Assembly (NCBI GenBank): GCA_028532985.1
Contig: JANCIK010000011.1
Location: 1,364,001 to 1,428,000 of the forward strand
Length of the DNA stretch: 64,000 nt
Source of the DNA: Stropharia rugosoannulata
Taxonomy: Eukaryota; Basidiomycota; Agaricomycetes; Agaricales; Strophariaceae
Direction: 5' to 3'
Shown: piece by piece, positions 35,249 to 44,902 of the stretch
How the letters are laid out: every line of letters begins with the position of its first letter
How positions within the stretch are numbered: the first letter of the stretch is position 1
The notes under the pieces: generated by a model
What the model saw: only the letters and a program-made list of their open reading frames with translations
The model's database searches: none
What the model was told of the DNA's origin: nothing
Translations under genes and position numbers: made by a program

Positions 35249-36787
35249 ATGGCTGGCACTTCAAAAAAGCGCTCTAAAAGCGCCACTTCGTCTGCGCAAC
35301 AAGCTGACGACCCCGCACTGCTGCACTCCGCTGGACTTTCACCCGTAACCTCGCCTGTCCGAGATACTCCGCCTCACCTCGTTACCTTGCCGCCATCCGA
35401 TACAGGTGACTCTCTCTCACCGAACCCCACGGACGATCCGCCCACGCCATCGGCGTTAGGTGCCTCATCTATGCACCCGGGCCCCTCGCATCTCTTCTCG
35501 GCGTCAAGAACCATTCCTAGTCATACAACTCGCTCACTCGACAAAGGCAAATCGGTCGCCCAGGACGAGACTCCGTACCACCCTCGGCATCACCGCCCTC
35601 TTACGTCCTGCTTGCGTTCTCGTTCGTCTCACCGCCACCGCCACCGTCGGCACCACTCTCGTTCCCAATCTCGCTCCAGTACCGATCGCAATGCTGACGT
35701 TATCTCAAAACTTGTTACAGCTTTTGAAACGGCTATGAACTCTATGTCAACAACAATGTCCCTTGTTCAAAACCAGGCCATCCTGAACACGTCTACAACA
35801 CCTTCATCTTCGAAGATCCGCATGCCCACACCCGATACGTTCACTGGTGATCCAGGTCAACTACAGACATTCCTCAACGCCTGCATCAACATCTTCCAGG
35901 CACAACCTCGCGAATATAACACACCAGAAAAGCAAATTCGCTATGCACTCACACTCATCAAGGGCGATGCAACTGAGTGGGTTACTGATTTATACGACGA
36001 GATCGCCTCCGGTATTTTTGTATTCTCGAGCTGGACAGCTTTTGAAACCCGCTTGCGAGCCGCTTTTGCCAATCCTCACGAGCGCGAAGACGCACAACAT
36101 CGTCTCATACACCTCTCTCAAGGTACACGCAACGCTAGCGCACTAATTGTCGAGTTCGACCACCTAGCGCGCAAATCCCGGTTTGGCGACGATGCATCTC
36201 TGCTTTTCCTTCAGCGAGCACTGACTGACCAGCTCCTAGCTGAGTGCCGCAAGCACGTCCCTGCGCCGACTACGCTCGCTGGCTGGAAAGCCCTTATCTT
36301 ACAGTCTGACAACAACATCCGCCAACGTGAAGCTAACTCACGCAACATTGACAGCGTCAGACAAACAACCCAACCAGTACCCGCGTGTCGATACAACAAG
36401 CCTTTCTTCCGCCGCCAATGCTCCTTCACGCGCACGCCCCAACAAACTACTACTCCCGCACAACCCGCGGCAACTACTGTCCCTACCTCAGATAAGCGTA
36501 CTGCCCCTCCCCCCAATCCCACGGCCAAAGACTCCTCCGGTAAACTGTGCTATGCGTGCAGCAAGACCGGACACATCTCCCGCTTCTGCCCTGAGCCTCG
36601 CAAAATCAGCGACCGCGTCAAGAAGATGATTGATCATGTTGACAACCTTCAAGAATCCTTCGAGCTCGTCCGTAAGGTCATCGACACCGAGGACTGTGCT
36701 GATTCCGCGGACTACGACGATGATGCCGACGTGATTGACCGCCTGCAGTCTTACCTCGAGCCGTTTTTTGTACACAGCGACGAGTGA
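35249..36787 (+). CDS. gag: Gag polyprotein of the Gypsy element
   Basis: 512 residues from the ATG at 35249, the second ATG after the predicted RNA start. The N-terminal third is Ser/Pro/His-rich with an Arg/His cluster (SSHRHRHRRHHSRSQSRS) that may bind nucleic acid. A Retrotrans_gag domain lies at about residues 195-350 (YALTLIKGDATEWV, SWTAFETRLRAAFANP, LIVEFDHLARKSRF). A zinc knuckle, CYACSKTGHISRFC (C-x2-C-x4-H-x4-C), sits at about 434-447. The frame ends at TGA 36785-36787, overlapping the pol frame by 49 nt. Gag forms the cytoplasmic particle that packages the element RNA. Confidence 0.92.
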   Translation: MAGTSKKRSKSATSSAQQADDPALLHSAGLSPVTSPVRDTPPHLVTLPPSDTGDSLSPNPTDDPPTPSALGASSMHPGPSHLFSASRTIPSHTTRSLDKGKSVAQDETPYHPRHHRPLTSCLRSRSSHRHRHRRHHSRSQSRSSTDRNADVISKLVTAFETAMNSMSTTMSLVQNQAILNTSTTPSSSKIRMPTPDTFTGDPGQLQTFLNACINIFQAQPREYNTPEKQIRYALTLIKGDATEWVTDLYDEIASGIFVFSSWTAFETRLRAAFANPHEREDAQHRLIHLSQGTRNASALIVEFDHLARKSRFGDDASLLFLQRALTDQLLAECRKHVPAPTTLAGWKALILQSDNNIRQREANSRNIDSVRQTTQPVPACRYNKPFFRRQCSFTRTPQQTTTPAQPAATTVPTSDKRTAPPPNPTAKDSSGKLCYACSKTGHISRFCPEPRKISDRVKKMIDHVDNLQESFELVRKVIDTEDCADSADYDDDADVIDRLQSYLEPFFVHSDE

Positions 36788-39700
36788 ATCCAGCGTCCTC
36801 GCCGCCCGTAGATAGATATGTTGTTCCTTCAATAACTAATACAACATCTTTGTCCAATAAAACCGCTGCCAAGCCACAACGCTCATCTTGCATCGAAATT
36901 CCAGACTTCGAATCGCGGCTCAATCGCCCTCTACACCCGTCGCCGAATAACGAACTTCTCATGCCAATCACTAACACTAACAACTACTTCTCGTTACTGG
37001 TGACGCCTGACCTTGCCCCATCCACCCACCCCAAATTTCCTGGTCGTGGGTCCTCACCCAGCTTTGCCACCAAGTTTTTAGAGACCATCCGCTCTGCTTA
37101 CCCGGATACTAATAAGGTCACAAAGCTACTCTTGAACTGGGTCAATAGGTCGAGAACGCTAGAAGTCACCCCTTTTCTCATCAAATCCCTTTTATTTTTA
37201 GATAAACCCGAGGCCCTCCAAGTACTCCTACAACTCAAGCAGGACCGCGACCAAATCAATCGTATCAGTTGCGCTGGATGCGTTCAAGATGAGTCAGTGG
37301 TCATCACTGCTTCTGTGTCCTCTCGCGACAGGTCCGTTTCCGTTCCTGTCGATGCTGCCCTTCTCGATTGCGGCGCTTCACGTAAAGCCTACATGCATAC
37401 TGACTTTGCTAAGAAACATAATTTTCCTCTGACCCCCCTCCCTTTCCCCATTGGCGTCTACAACGCGGACAACACCTTGAATACTTCAGGTGCCATCACA
37501 CACGTTTGCTCACTAACTCTAAAAATAGACGACCACGTTGAAGATATTACATTCTGCCTGACAAACATCGGCTCTTCCGAAGTTATCCTCGGCCTTGCCT
37601 GGCTACGCCACCACAATCCACTTGTCGACTGGCCCTCTGGCCGCCTTTGCTTCGCCTGCTGCCCACTGTCATGTCACATTGACTCCGACCCACTTTCAAC
37701 TCCACGGACTACTCCAACCCCCACGTCCTCTACCCTTGCTGGACCCGACCATGACGATATTCGTGCACTGCGTGATGACCACCATGAACCCTCCGTATTC
37801 GAGGATGACGATATCGATACTCAATGGCGCGACATCGTCACCACGGAACTTCAACCAGACGACGATGCTTTCCTCTGCGTCAATATCGTTGCCCCAAATA
37901 TATCTAGCTCTACCCCTCCAGCTGTCACCAACTTCTTACGGAAAACAAAAGAGTCCGCATCACCGCTCGACTGCTACTTAAAGGAATTTGCCCCTGTTTT
38001 CTCTGAGTCTGAGTTCGACCAACTGCCGCCACACCGTGCATGGGACCACGCCATCGAGCTCAAACCAGATGCTAAACCCATCTCCAGTAAGGTATACCCC
38101 CTATCAAAATCTGAACAACTAGAGCTCGATAAATTCCTGGCAGAACATCTCGCGTCCGGCCGCATTCGTCCCTCAAAATCTCACATCGCGTCTCCTTTCT
38201 TTTTTGTTAAGAAGAAAGACGGCTCTCTTCGCCCTGTTCAAGACTACTGCAGACTCAACGACATGACCATACGAAATCGTTACCCACTCCCACTCATCTC
38301 AGACCTAATGGACAAGCTCAAAGACGCATGCTACTTCACGAAGCTCGACATCCGTTGGGGCTACAATAATGTCCGTATGAAACAAGGCGACGAACACAAA
38401 GCTGCCTTCATAACTAATCGTGGTCTTTTCGAACCTCTTGTCATGTTCTTTGGCCTGACGAACTTGCCCGCAACGTTTCAGAACATGATGAATGACTTGT
38501 TCCGTGAGCTCATCCTGACAGGCCATGTTATCATCTATATGGATGACATTCTAATCTTCACAAATGACCTGACTACTCATCGCATCTTAACTAAACAAGT
38601 CCTCCAGATCTTAAAGGACAATCACCTCTGTTTAAAACCCGGGAAATGTGTCTTTGAAGCATCGGAAGTCGAGTACCTCGGTGTCGTCGTCTCGTTTGGA
38701 CAACTGCGAATGGATATGAAGAAACTCGAAGCCGTCTCTTCCTGGCCCCGCCCCCGAAACAAAAAAGATGTTCAGCAATTTCTGGGCTTCGCTAACTTTT
38801 ACCGCAGATTTATTCATCACTTCGCAGACACTGCAGCACCCCTCAACCGTCTTTGTGGCAATATTGAATGGTCGTGGTCTGACAATGAACAACGCGCCTT
38901 CGATTCTTTGCGTAACGCTATACTCAGTGACCCAGTCCTCTCAATCCCCCTGGACGACGCCCCCTTCAGAATTGAAGCTGACTCGTCAGGCTTCGCAACC
39001 AGAGCAGTCCTCTCCCAACTTGTTAATGAAACTTGGCGTCCTGTTGCCTTCCTCTCCAAATCGCTTTCAGATGTCGAACGTAACTATGAAATACACGACC
39101 GCGAGCTATTGTCTATCATGCGCGCTCTCTCTGAGTGGCGTCGTTACCTCCATGGAACCACGCAGCCCTTCCAAATCTTGTCCGACCACAAGAACCTTCA
39201 GTACTTTATGACTGCCCAGAAACTCAACAGGTGACAAGCCCGCTGGTCTCTCGAGCTCAGCGACTATGACTTTGTCCTAAATCATCGTCCTGGATCAACA
39301 ATGGTCTGTTCAGACGCCCTTTCCCGCAGACCGGACTATGATAAAGGCTCTGCTGACAATGACTCAATTACACTGCTACAACCCGAACATATCCGACGCT
39401 TACCTTCTGAACTTTCATATTCCCCAAGTCCCCTCATTGAATCCATCCGTCAACAATGGCCTGCCGCTCAGGATTTCTTCAAGGCCAACAGATCCAAATC
39501 CTCCGAATGGTCGTTCCAACATGGCCTCGCAACCTGGTACAATCGCATTTTTGTACCCGACCTTGCTAACCTACGTGAAAGTGTTATCCGCGAATGCCAC
39601 GACTCCTACACAGCAGGTCACCCTGGCCGTACCAAGACAGTGGAACTCATCACTCGTGACTTCTACTGGCCATCATTGACTTGCGATGTCCACGCATATG

Positions 39701-40893
39701 TTGACGGTTGCACTACCTGCCAATGCACCAAACCCCTTCGCCAGAAACCTCTTGGTCTTTTGTCCCCTAACGCTATCCCGGACCAAAACTGGGCCAAAAT
39801 CTGCTGCGATTTCATCACTGACCTCCCTCGCTCGAAAGGACATGACTCCATCATGGTGTGCGTTGACAGAAAATCGAAAATGGCCCGCTTTATCCCTTGT
39901 TCGAAGACCATAACAGCTGAACAAGCTGCCTGCCGCTACCGCGACCATGTCTGGAAAGACTTCGGCCTACCCGATACTGTCATTTCTGACAGAGGCCCCC
40001 AATTCATTGCCCGTTTCATGCGTGAACTAATGCGTCTGCTAGGAATCGAACAGAACATTTCATCAGCACGCCACCCGCAGACCGATGGTCAAACTGAACG
40101 CGTTAACCAAGAACTTGAACAGTACCTTCGCATATTTTGCAATAACCGCCAGACTGATTGGGCTGAATGGCTCGCTTGCGCAGAGTTTGCGTTCAACAAC
40201 TGCATCCATTCAGCAACTGGATACTCCCCATTCTTCCTCAACTACGGCCGTAATCCAACACGCCCTCTAATGCCAACTCGCGAGTCGTCATCTGTTGTTA
40301 CAAGTGCTGAAGCCTTTGCCAATCAGATGTCCGCTCTCACTCAAGAAACCTCGGCTGCCCTCAGCCTAGCAGCCAAAGCCATGAAACGCTTTTATGACCG
40401 CAATCACCGCGCTGCTCCAGACCTGCCCCCTGGCTCTCTTGTACTCCTCGACGCATCTGGACTACTACCACTCCGCCCTTCTCGCAAACTAGACGACAAG
40501 CGTCATGGCCCTTTCAAGGTTGTTTCTCAGGTCGGCTCATCTTCTTTCAAATTAGAGCTACCAAGATCATCTTGGCGCATACACGATGTCTTCCATGTTT
40601 CCAAGCTCACACCCTTCCGACCACCGAAATTTTCCGGCCAATCCAGCTCCGCAGTTCTACCGGATATCGACGTCGAAACACCTACGATTTCTGAAATAAT
40701 CGATCACAAACAACTACGCAATCAAACTCTCTTCCTTGTACGCCTCTCAGGCCAAGACCCTTCTGACTCTACCTGGACGCCTGCAGATACTATTGCTACC
40801 TACAATGACCCCTCTGATGCACTTAATACTTATCTCTCTTCTACAACGTTTTGCCCTACCTCTGCACTTGGCCGCCCCCGGGGCCCTGCTTAG
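36739..40893 (+). pseudogene. pol: Pol polyprotein, one internal TGA
   Basis: The frame is open from 36739, in -1 relation to gag, to TAG at 40891-40893, broken only by TGA at 39232-39234. Domains in order: protease near 37366 with DCGAS in place of the usual DSG/DTG; reverse transcriptase with LDIRWGYNNVRMKQGDEHK, FGLTNLPATFQ and YMDDILIF (about 38350-38555); RNase H (ADSSGFATRAVL, YEIHDRELLSIM, LSDHKNLQYF) to 39210; integrase from about 39550 with an HHCC zinc region, then catalytic Asp in CCDFITDLP, Asp in DRGPQFIARF and Glu in QTDGQTERVNQE; and a chromodomain-like tail (EIIDHKQLRN, FLVRLSGQDPSDSTWTP) at 40690-40850. The TGA follows KLNR just before the RNase H-integrase linker, where the context suggests Arg (CGA to TGA). 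No ATG begins the frame, so expression by -1 frameshifting is likely. Confidence 0.9.
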
Positions 40894-40904
40894 GAAGGGG
40901 GTGA
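40892..40904 (+). other. Polypurine tract
   Basis: aggaagggggtga lies directly before the 3' LTR, the expected primer for plus-strand DNA synthesis. Confidence 0.75.
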
Positions 40905-41121
40905 TGTTACGAGCACCCCTGCCATTTCCCTTTCTAGACATGCCCTCTCCTTATCGGGCTTGTTTGGTTCCGCTTCCTCTTGGCACAGTGTAGAGTACAT
41001 ATAGCTATAGCTACTCCGATGTACTCCACCTTTGACCTTGCCGGTTCCCCCCGTCAATAGATCCCCCCGTTGTCTCCACGTCTTCTCCGTGTCCTTGCCT
41101 CGTCGGGATCCACTCCTGACA
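40905..41121 (+). repeat. 3' LTR
   Basis: 217 bp, identical to the 5' LTR except for one A/G difference at 41106. Confidence 0.93.
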
Positions 41122-41126
41122 GCTAC
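41122..41126. repeat. Target-site duplication, right copy
   Basis: gctac directly follows the 3' LTR. Together with the left copy it shows a 5-bp staggered integration, as expected for Gypsy integrases. Confidence 0.92.
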
Positions 41127-41874
41127 AGCCACTATTTTGAATGCTCCTGCAACTGCTGTCGGTGGGTATCTCGGTATATGCCTGGCCAGTAACTAACTAA
41201 CAAAATTTCATACCCTGTTCGAATATAGTCACCTTCATCGAGGGCTCTTCCATCTATAGTGCATCTCTTGCAGTGACAACGACTGTCGCTGGTAAAGTTG
41301 GCACTGGAGCGGAAGAACTCGTTTGTACGGGAGACATCAACGCAGGAGACGTTAGCTGTGTTGAGGCACTTGCAGTGTCAATAGGAACTATTGCAACGGC
41401 GGTCACCACCACATTTTCGGCTTCTATGATTCCAGTCTTTACAATCAGTGCCACAGGAACGGGAACGGGAACGGGCGCTCAAGGTCAAGCTCAGCCTACG
41501 CCAACAAAGAGTCAGAGTAATGGGATACGTGCAAAGGCTTCTTTACCAGTCTTTTCTTTCGTTGCAGGGGCCTTAGTCATGGCTGTATTCTTCTAATAGC
41601 ACTGTAACGCATTTATATATGTTGATATGGTAGCGGAGTAGTATACTGGCTCAGTCAGGTGTATTGACGTTTGTCACTGTGTAGAGTGTCGAGTAATGCA
41701 AAAGCTATGCAAGGCTTACCTCTGCTCACCTTCTGGAGCGCGAAAGCTCAGCATAAGGACGTAGTCAGAGTTTCCCATTGGTTTTTTAAGTACTAAATCA
41801 GACATTTTAGCGTTCATCCCGGTAACCAATCAGTTTATTACAGCCTGAGTACTCATTTCAATAATTTAGAAATA

Positions 41875-42785
41875 CTATTGACGACGCTCTGAAACGCCAC
41901 GGAAGGGATCGTTCCTGTCCAACCATCGCATAACGGGCGCTTCGGCATGGGCCGGGAACACAGGAGGTGGAAGTTTTGCTATCTCAATGGCCTGGCGAGC
42001 GGCAACAAAAATGAGAATTGCGGCAATGATCACTTAAAGATAGGTAGTGTAAGGGCAAGTAATCATAGTACTCAGTATGCACGTACTTAGGAGCGCAGCC
42101 AGCCAGGAGGAGGCCGCCATCGCAGTAAATGTGTTGCAACAATGTCGCCCAAGGTTCTTAAAGTGTTCGTTAGGCCCGGAATAGCACCGTCGGGGTAATT
42201 CAACGGTTAAAGCAATGGCAGAACCTGAAATCACAGTTCAGTCTGGTTATGGTCTCCTAGCTGTAGAACATACCTGCGAAGAGCACCACTACACCTCCAG
42301 CGACGGCAGTATCAACCAAAGAAGGTTCGCTGCTCTCATGTTTTGCCCGTTGTATCCTATAAATGCCATTAAACACCGTCAGAGGTAATGGAATGTTGCT
42401 TACACGTAAGAAAGCGAAGCGAATTGTCCAAGAGCCATCAAGATAGAGAAGCACAATATGCCAAAAAGAATACCTGGTTTAGGCGACAAGTGTTAATAAC
42501 CAAAGTACATTGGCACAATGGATTAAGGAATACTGACCCTCCTTCTTTGGATGTATGTATGATAGCGTCAGGATCCCTAACAGAAGCGTAATTATGGCAA
42601 GGAACATGGAAAGCCCTATGCATCTCCGTCAACATTCTGTATCTTCCGTGCTGAATCATTAAAGTCCTACCGATATATGGCCAATGGGTGCAGAGCGCCC
42701 TGAGTACCTTCACACCTGAGCGTCCGTCGGACCTGCCGGCGGTCGTATCTACGGTGCGAGCGCTTTGTATGGTCATGAGGGTCAT
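41875..42785 (-). CDS. Tetraspan MARVEL-like membrane protein
   Basis: Six exons, 42785-42671, 42615-42538, 42473-42404, 42356-42274, 42224-42087 and 42032-41875, close in frame at 213 residues. Four hydrophobic helices are visible: SMFLAIITLLLGILTLSYI, GILFGILCFSILMALGQFA, TAVAGGVVVLFAGSAIALTV, and WLAALLSMIIAAILIFVAA. The second cytosolic or lumenal loop holds RRCYSGPNEHFKNLGRHCC. The tail is polar and ends DRNDPFRGVSERRQ. The layout resembles the MARVEL/tetraspan proteins common in Agaricomycetes, which act in membrane organisation, but no specific function can be read. It is convergent with the disrupted surface gene, about 280 bp away. Every intron has a consensus-like GT donor and the frame closes exactly, which supports the model. 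Confidence 0.72.
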
Positions 42786-44090
42786 GGTGAAGCACTAGCA
42801 GTCTCTGTCAACAAAGTTGCTAGCTGGGATGGGGGCACTTCCAGAGGCGCGCGGAGTCAAGGAACCAGCCTTGTCGTGGTCGAAGACAGCGTTCTCCGCT
42901 GGGCTCAGACGCGGACTTGGCCATCGTCCGTAACTACCGGCGCATCATTCCGCAAAGGGGATCACCGAGACGTGTTATTGGGCACAGCATTTAATGTGCT
43001 ATTAACTTCAGTGGCAGGCTTGCAGCTTCAGCTTCAGCAACAAGGCAATGGGAGACTATAATAAGCAGTAGATGGGTGGCAAGTAAAGGTCACTTCCGAA
43101 TGAGAAAGATTAATATTAAAACAATGGATTTAAACTAGTGCTTATTAAGTTTGGGGCACTTTAACGCACTTTAACTACTACTACTTACCGCACATTGCCA
43201 CAGTCCCGTATATGTGCCGTCATCCTGCAGAGATGCTGTAGTCGGACAGATTCTGTCAGATTCTTGAGGCATAGCTTCTGCACAGCGTCTCTACACGTTA
43301 CCAGGAGCAAACATAGCTGCTGTAATAGTAGAGAAGATGTCTTCTACAAGCGTAGATGTGACTACCCATCTCAACGATAAGGCTGAAGTATGTTCTGCAT
43401 GTTCTGCTTGTCACTGTGCAGTGACTCCCGTCGACGCCGCTGTGTAAAGTTGAACAACTGACTTGAAATTACGTTACCTGATATGTAGCCAAGTGCGTGT
43501 GATGACTTGGTGATGACTCTGGCATTATATCTCCCGATGGCAGAGCTTTCATAAAATGAATATGTCCTAACTAGTGATTCCAGCCCGAGAAGACCAAAAT
43601 AATCCGATCATTACAGTGGAGAGTCGGTCTATTTCTGGCACGTAGATTTTAACAAGCGCCGACACGGAGGTAGGCACGACAAGTGGGATGCAATTGACAA
43701 ATGTAAATATCTTAATATAAACAGGTTTATCTACAAAATCCCTGGGGTATGTGTTCTGTATCCTTACTCAGTTATAAGTAAGAATATATGTACTACTGTC
43801 AAAAGTAGTGAGTACACAGCGATGACTACTACGTAGGTATTAATAAATGTTCCAGTATCTGCTTTCTAAAAATACAGTAAGAGGAGATGAGGGAAGGCTA
43901 CATAAACAGAAGGCATGAGCAATAGTGACTCCACTACCAGAGTCTAATAGTCTGAATTAAAATGGTGATAGATAGTATGTTGCCGTGTGTTATTGAGAAC
44001 TACAGATAGAAACGAAATGGGTGCAGGAAAGAAAAAATGCGCAGGCCGAAAACCCATGCTACAAAGCCGTATGTTGCGATTTGTGGATGC
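42786..44090. other. Intergenic
   Basis: About 1.3 kb between two minus-strand genes. The open frame at 42765-43061 overlaps the start of the tetraspan gene on the other strand and looks like a shadow. The remainder is AT-rich with no recognised features. Confidence 0.4.
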
Positions 44091-44902
44091 TTAACGTACA
44101 TCCATATATTCTCTGCATCGGTCCCAGAGACGATTCCAGCGGCCTTCGTTCCAGGTTCTAACCCTGGCCCAGCCGTCGTGAGTTGCCATCTGCTCTATCC
44201 ATATGAGGATAGACACAATGGCAAAGTCAGCGTAGGTAACTTCGGTTCCCATTGAGACCACCCCATCGCCGTCGATATTATTTTTATCCATGATTTTTGC
44301 CAGAAAATTGAATTGCTCCTGCACGGCCAACCACGCCTGCTCGCGCTGGGGGCCGACCAGTGTCCCTGCGGGCCCGTGTCCTCCCCGAAAGTGCGCCTGT
44401 GTATGGTCTGGCATGCGGTGGTGGGTCATGGGCACCATGATAGGCAGAAGCGGCTTGGAGAAGACGTCTTGGATGTAGTGCACGAACATGGCCTGCATAG
44501 CCCTGGAGCCTTCAGGAAATATTGGACGGGCGGGATATGCTGCTTCCAAATAATCAGCGATTTTGTTGGGGCTCGAAAGGATTTTTGGCTTGTGAGGGTT
44601 TCGCATGGGATCTACCAGGGCAGGAAGGCTGTAAACCGGGGAACCGTCGCTGCGTATAGCTGACGGAGGAGCTCCGATTCTCGCAAGCTCCCTCTCGACA
44701 TCTTGCAGCTCCAGCCAACATGTCCGGTAGGGCAGGCGCTTAAAATTCAGCATGAACCTAAATGATAAATGACAAAATAAGTGCTTGTTTTTGTATGAAC
44801 AGTGCATTGAATTTACCGAACACGCCAGATGTTTGGCGCCCATGGCGAACTCGAAGGAGAAGGGCCGCGCAGGTCATAAAGGATCAGGGTTGGTGGGGCC
44901 AT
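44091..44902 (-). CDS. Glutathione S-transferase, etherase-like (GTE) class
   Basis: Two exons, 44902-44817 and 44757-44091, give 250 residues. The N-terminal thioredoxin-like domain begins TLILYDLRGPSP, with Ser residues in the loop where catalytic Ser is found in related enzymes, then APNIWRVRFMLNFKRLPYRT and DGSPVYSLPALVDP, the Gly-site Pro and Asp/Glu region. A SSPNKIADYLEAAYP segment follows, and the C-terminal helical domain carries EVTYADFAIVSILIWIE. The pattern matches fungal GSTs related to bacterial beta-etherases (LigE-like), which are expanded in wood- and litter-decaying basidiomycetes and conjugate or de-etherify aromatic compounds. The substrate is unknown. Removing the intron restores RVRFMLNFK across the join. 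Confidence 0.85.

Larger units (their letters stand above)
34109..41121 (+). mobile_element. Chromodomain Gypsy (Ty3) LTR retrotransposon, 7,013 bp
   Basis: A full-length element bounded by two 217-bp LTRs (34109-34325 and 40905-41121), each starting TG and ending CA, and flanked by gctac target duplications. Internal order is a putative self-priming site, a long leader with an ATG-less open frame, gag with a CCHC knuckle, then pol with protease, reverse transcriptase, RNase H and integrase (the Gypsy order), a chromodomain-like tail, and a polypurine tract. The LTRs differ at one position (34310 A, 41106 G), about 0.5 percent, so the insertion is recent. Pol carries one in-frame TGA at 39232-39234, so this copy is probably not autonomous. 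The chromodomain and possible self-priming place it near the Tf1/sushi chromoviruses of fungi. Confidence 0.95.
33803..41596 (+). pseudogene. Surface protein gene (copy 2) split by retrotransposon
   Basis: The host exons are 33803-33854, 33928-34108, 41127-41161 and 41229-41596. Ignoring the inserted element and one copy of the 5-bp target duplication, they stay in one frame of 211 codons and match copy 1 (28465-29197) in intron positions and phases. Shared blocks are PGATQIISASFPGV, QPNGATIYVGTEID, VTFIEGSSIYSAS and a Cys pair. The C-terminal hydrophobic tail (ASLPVFSFVAGALVMAVFF) follows a Gly/Thr repeat (TGTGTGTG). The element sits in exon 2, after the residues SDGAT, in the same orientation as the gene. 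No other lesion is visible, so the gene was intact until the insertion. The gene is presumably inactive unless the element is removed or read through. Confidence 0.88.
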
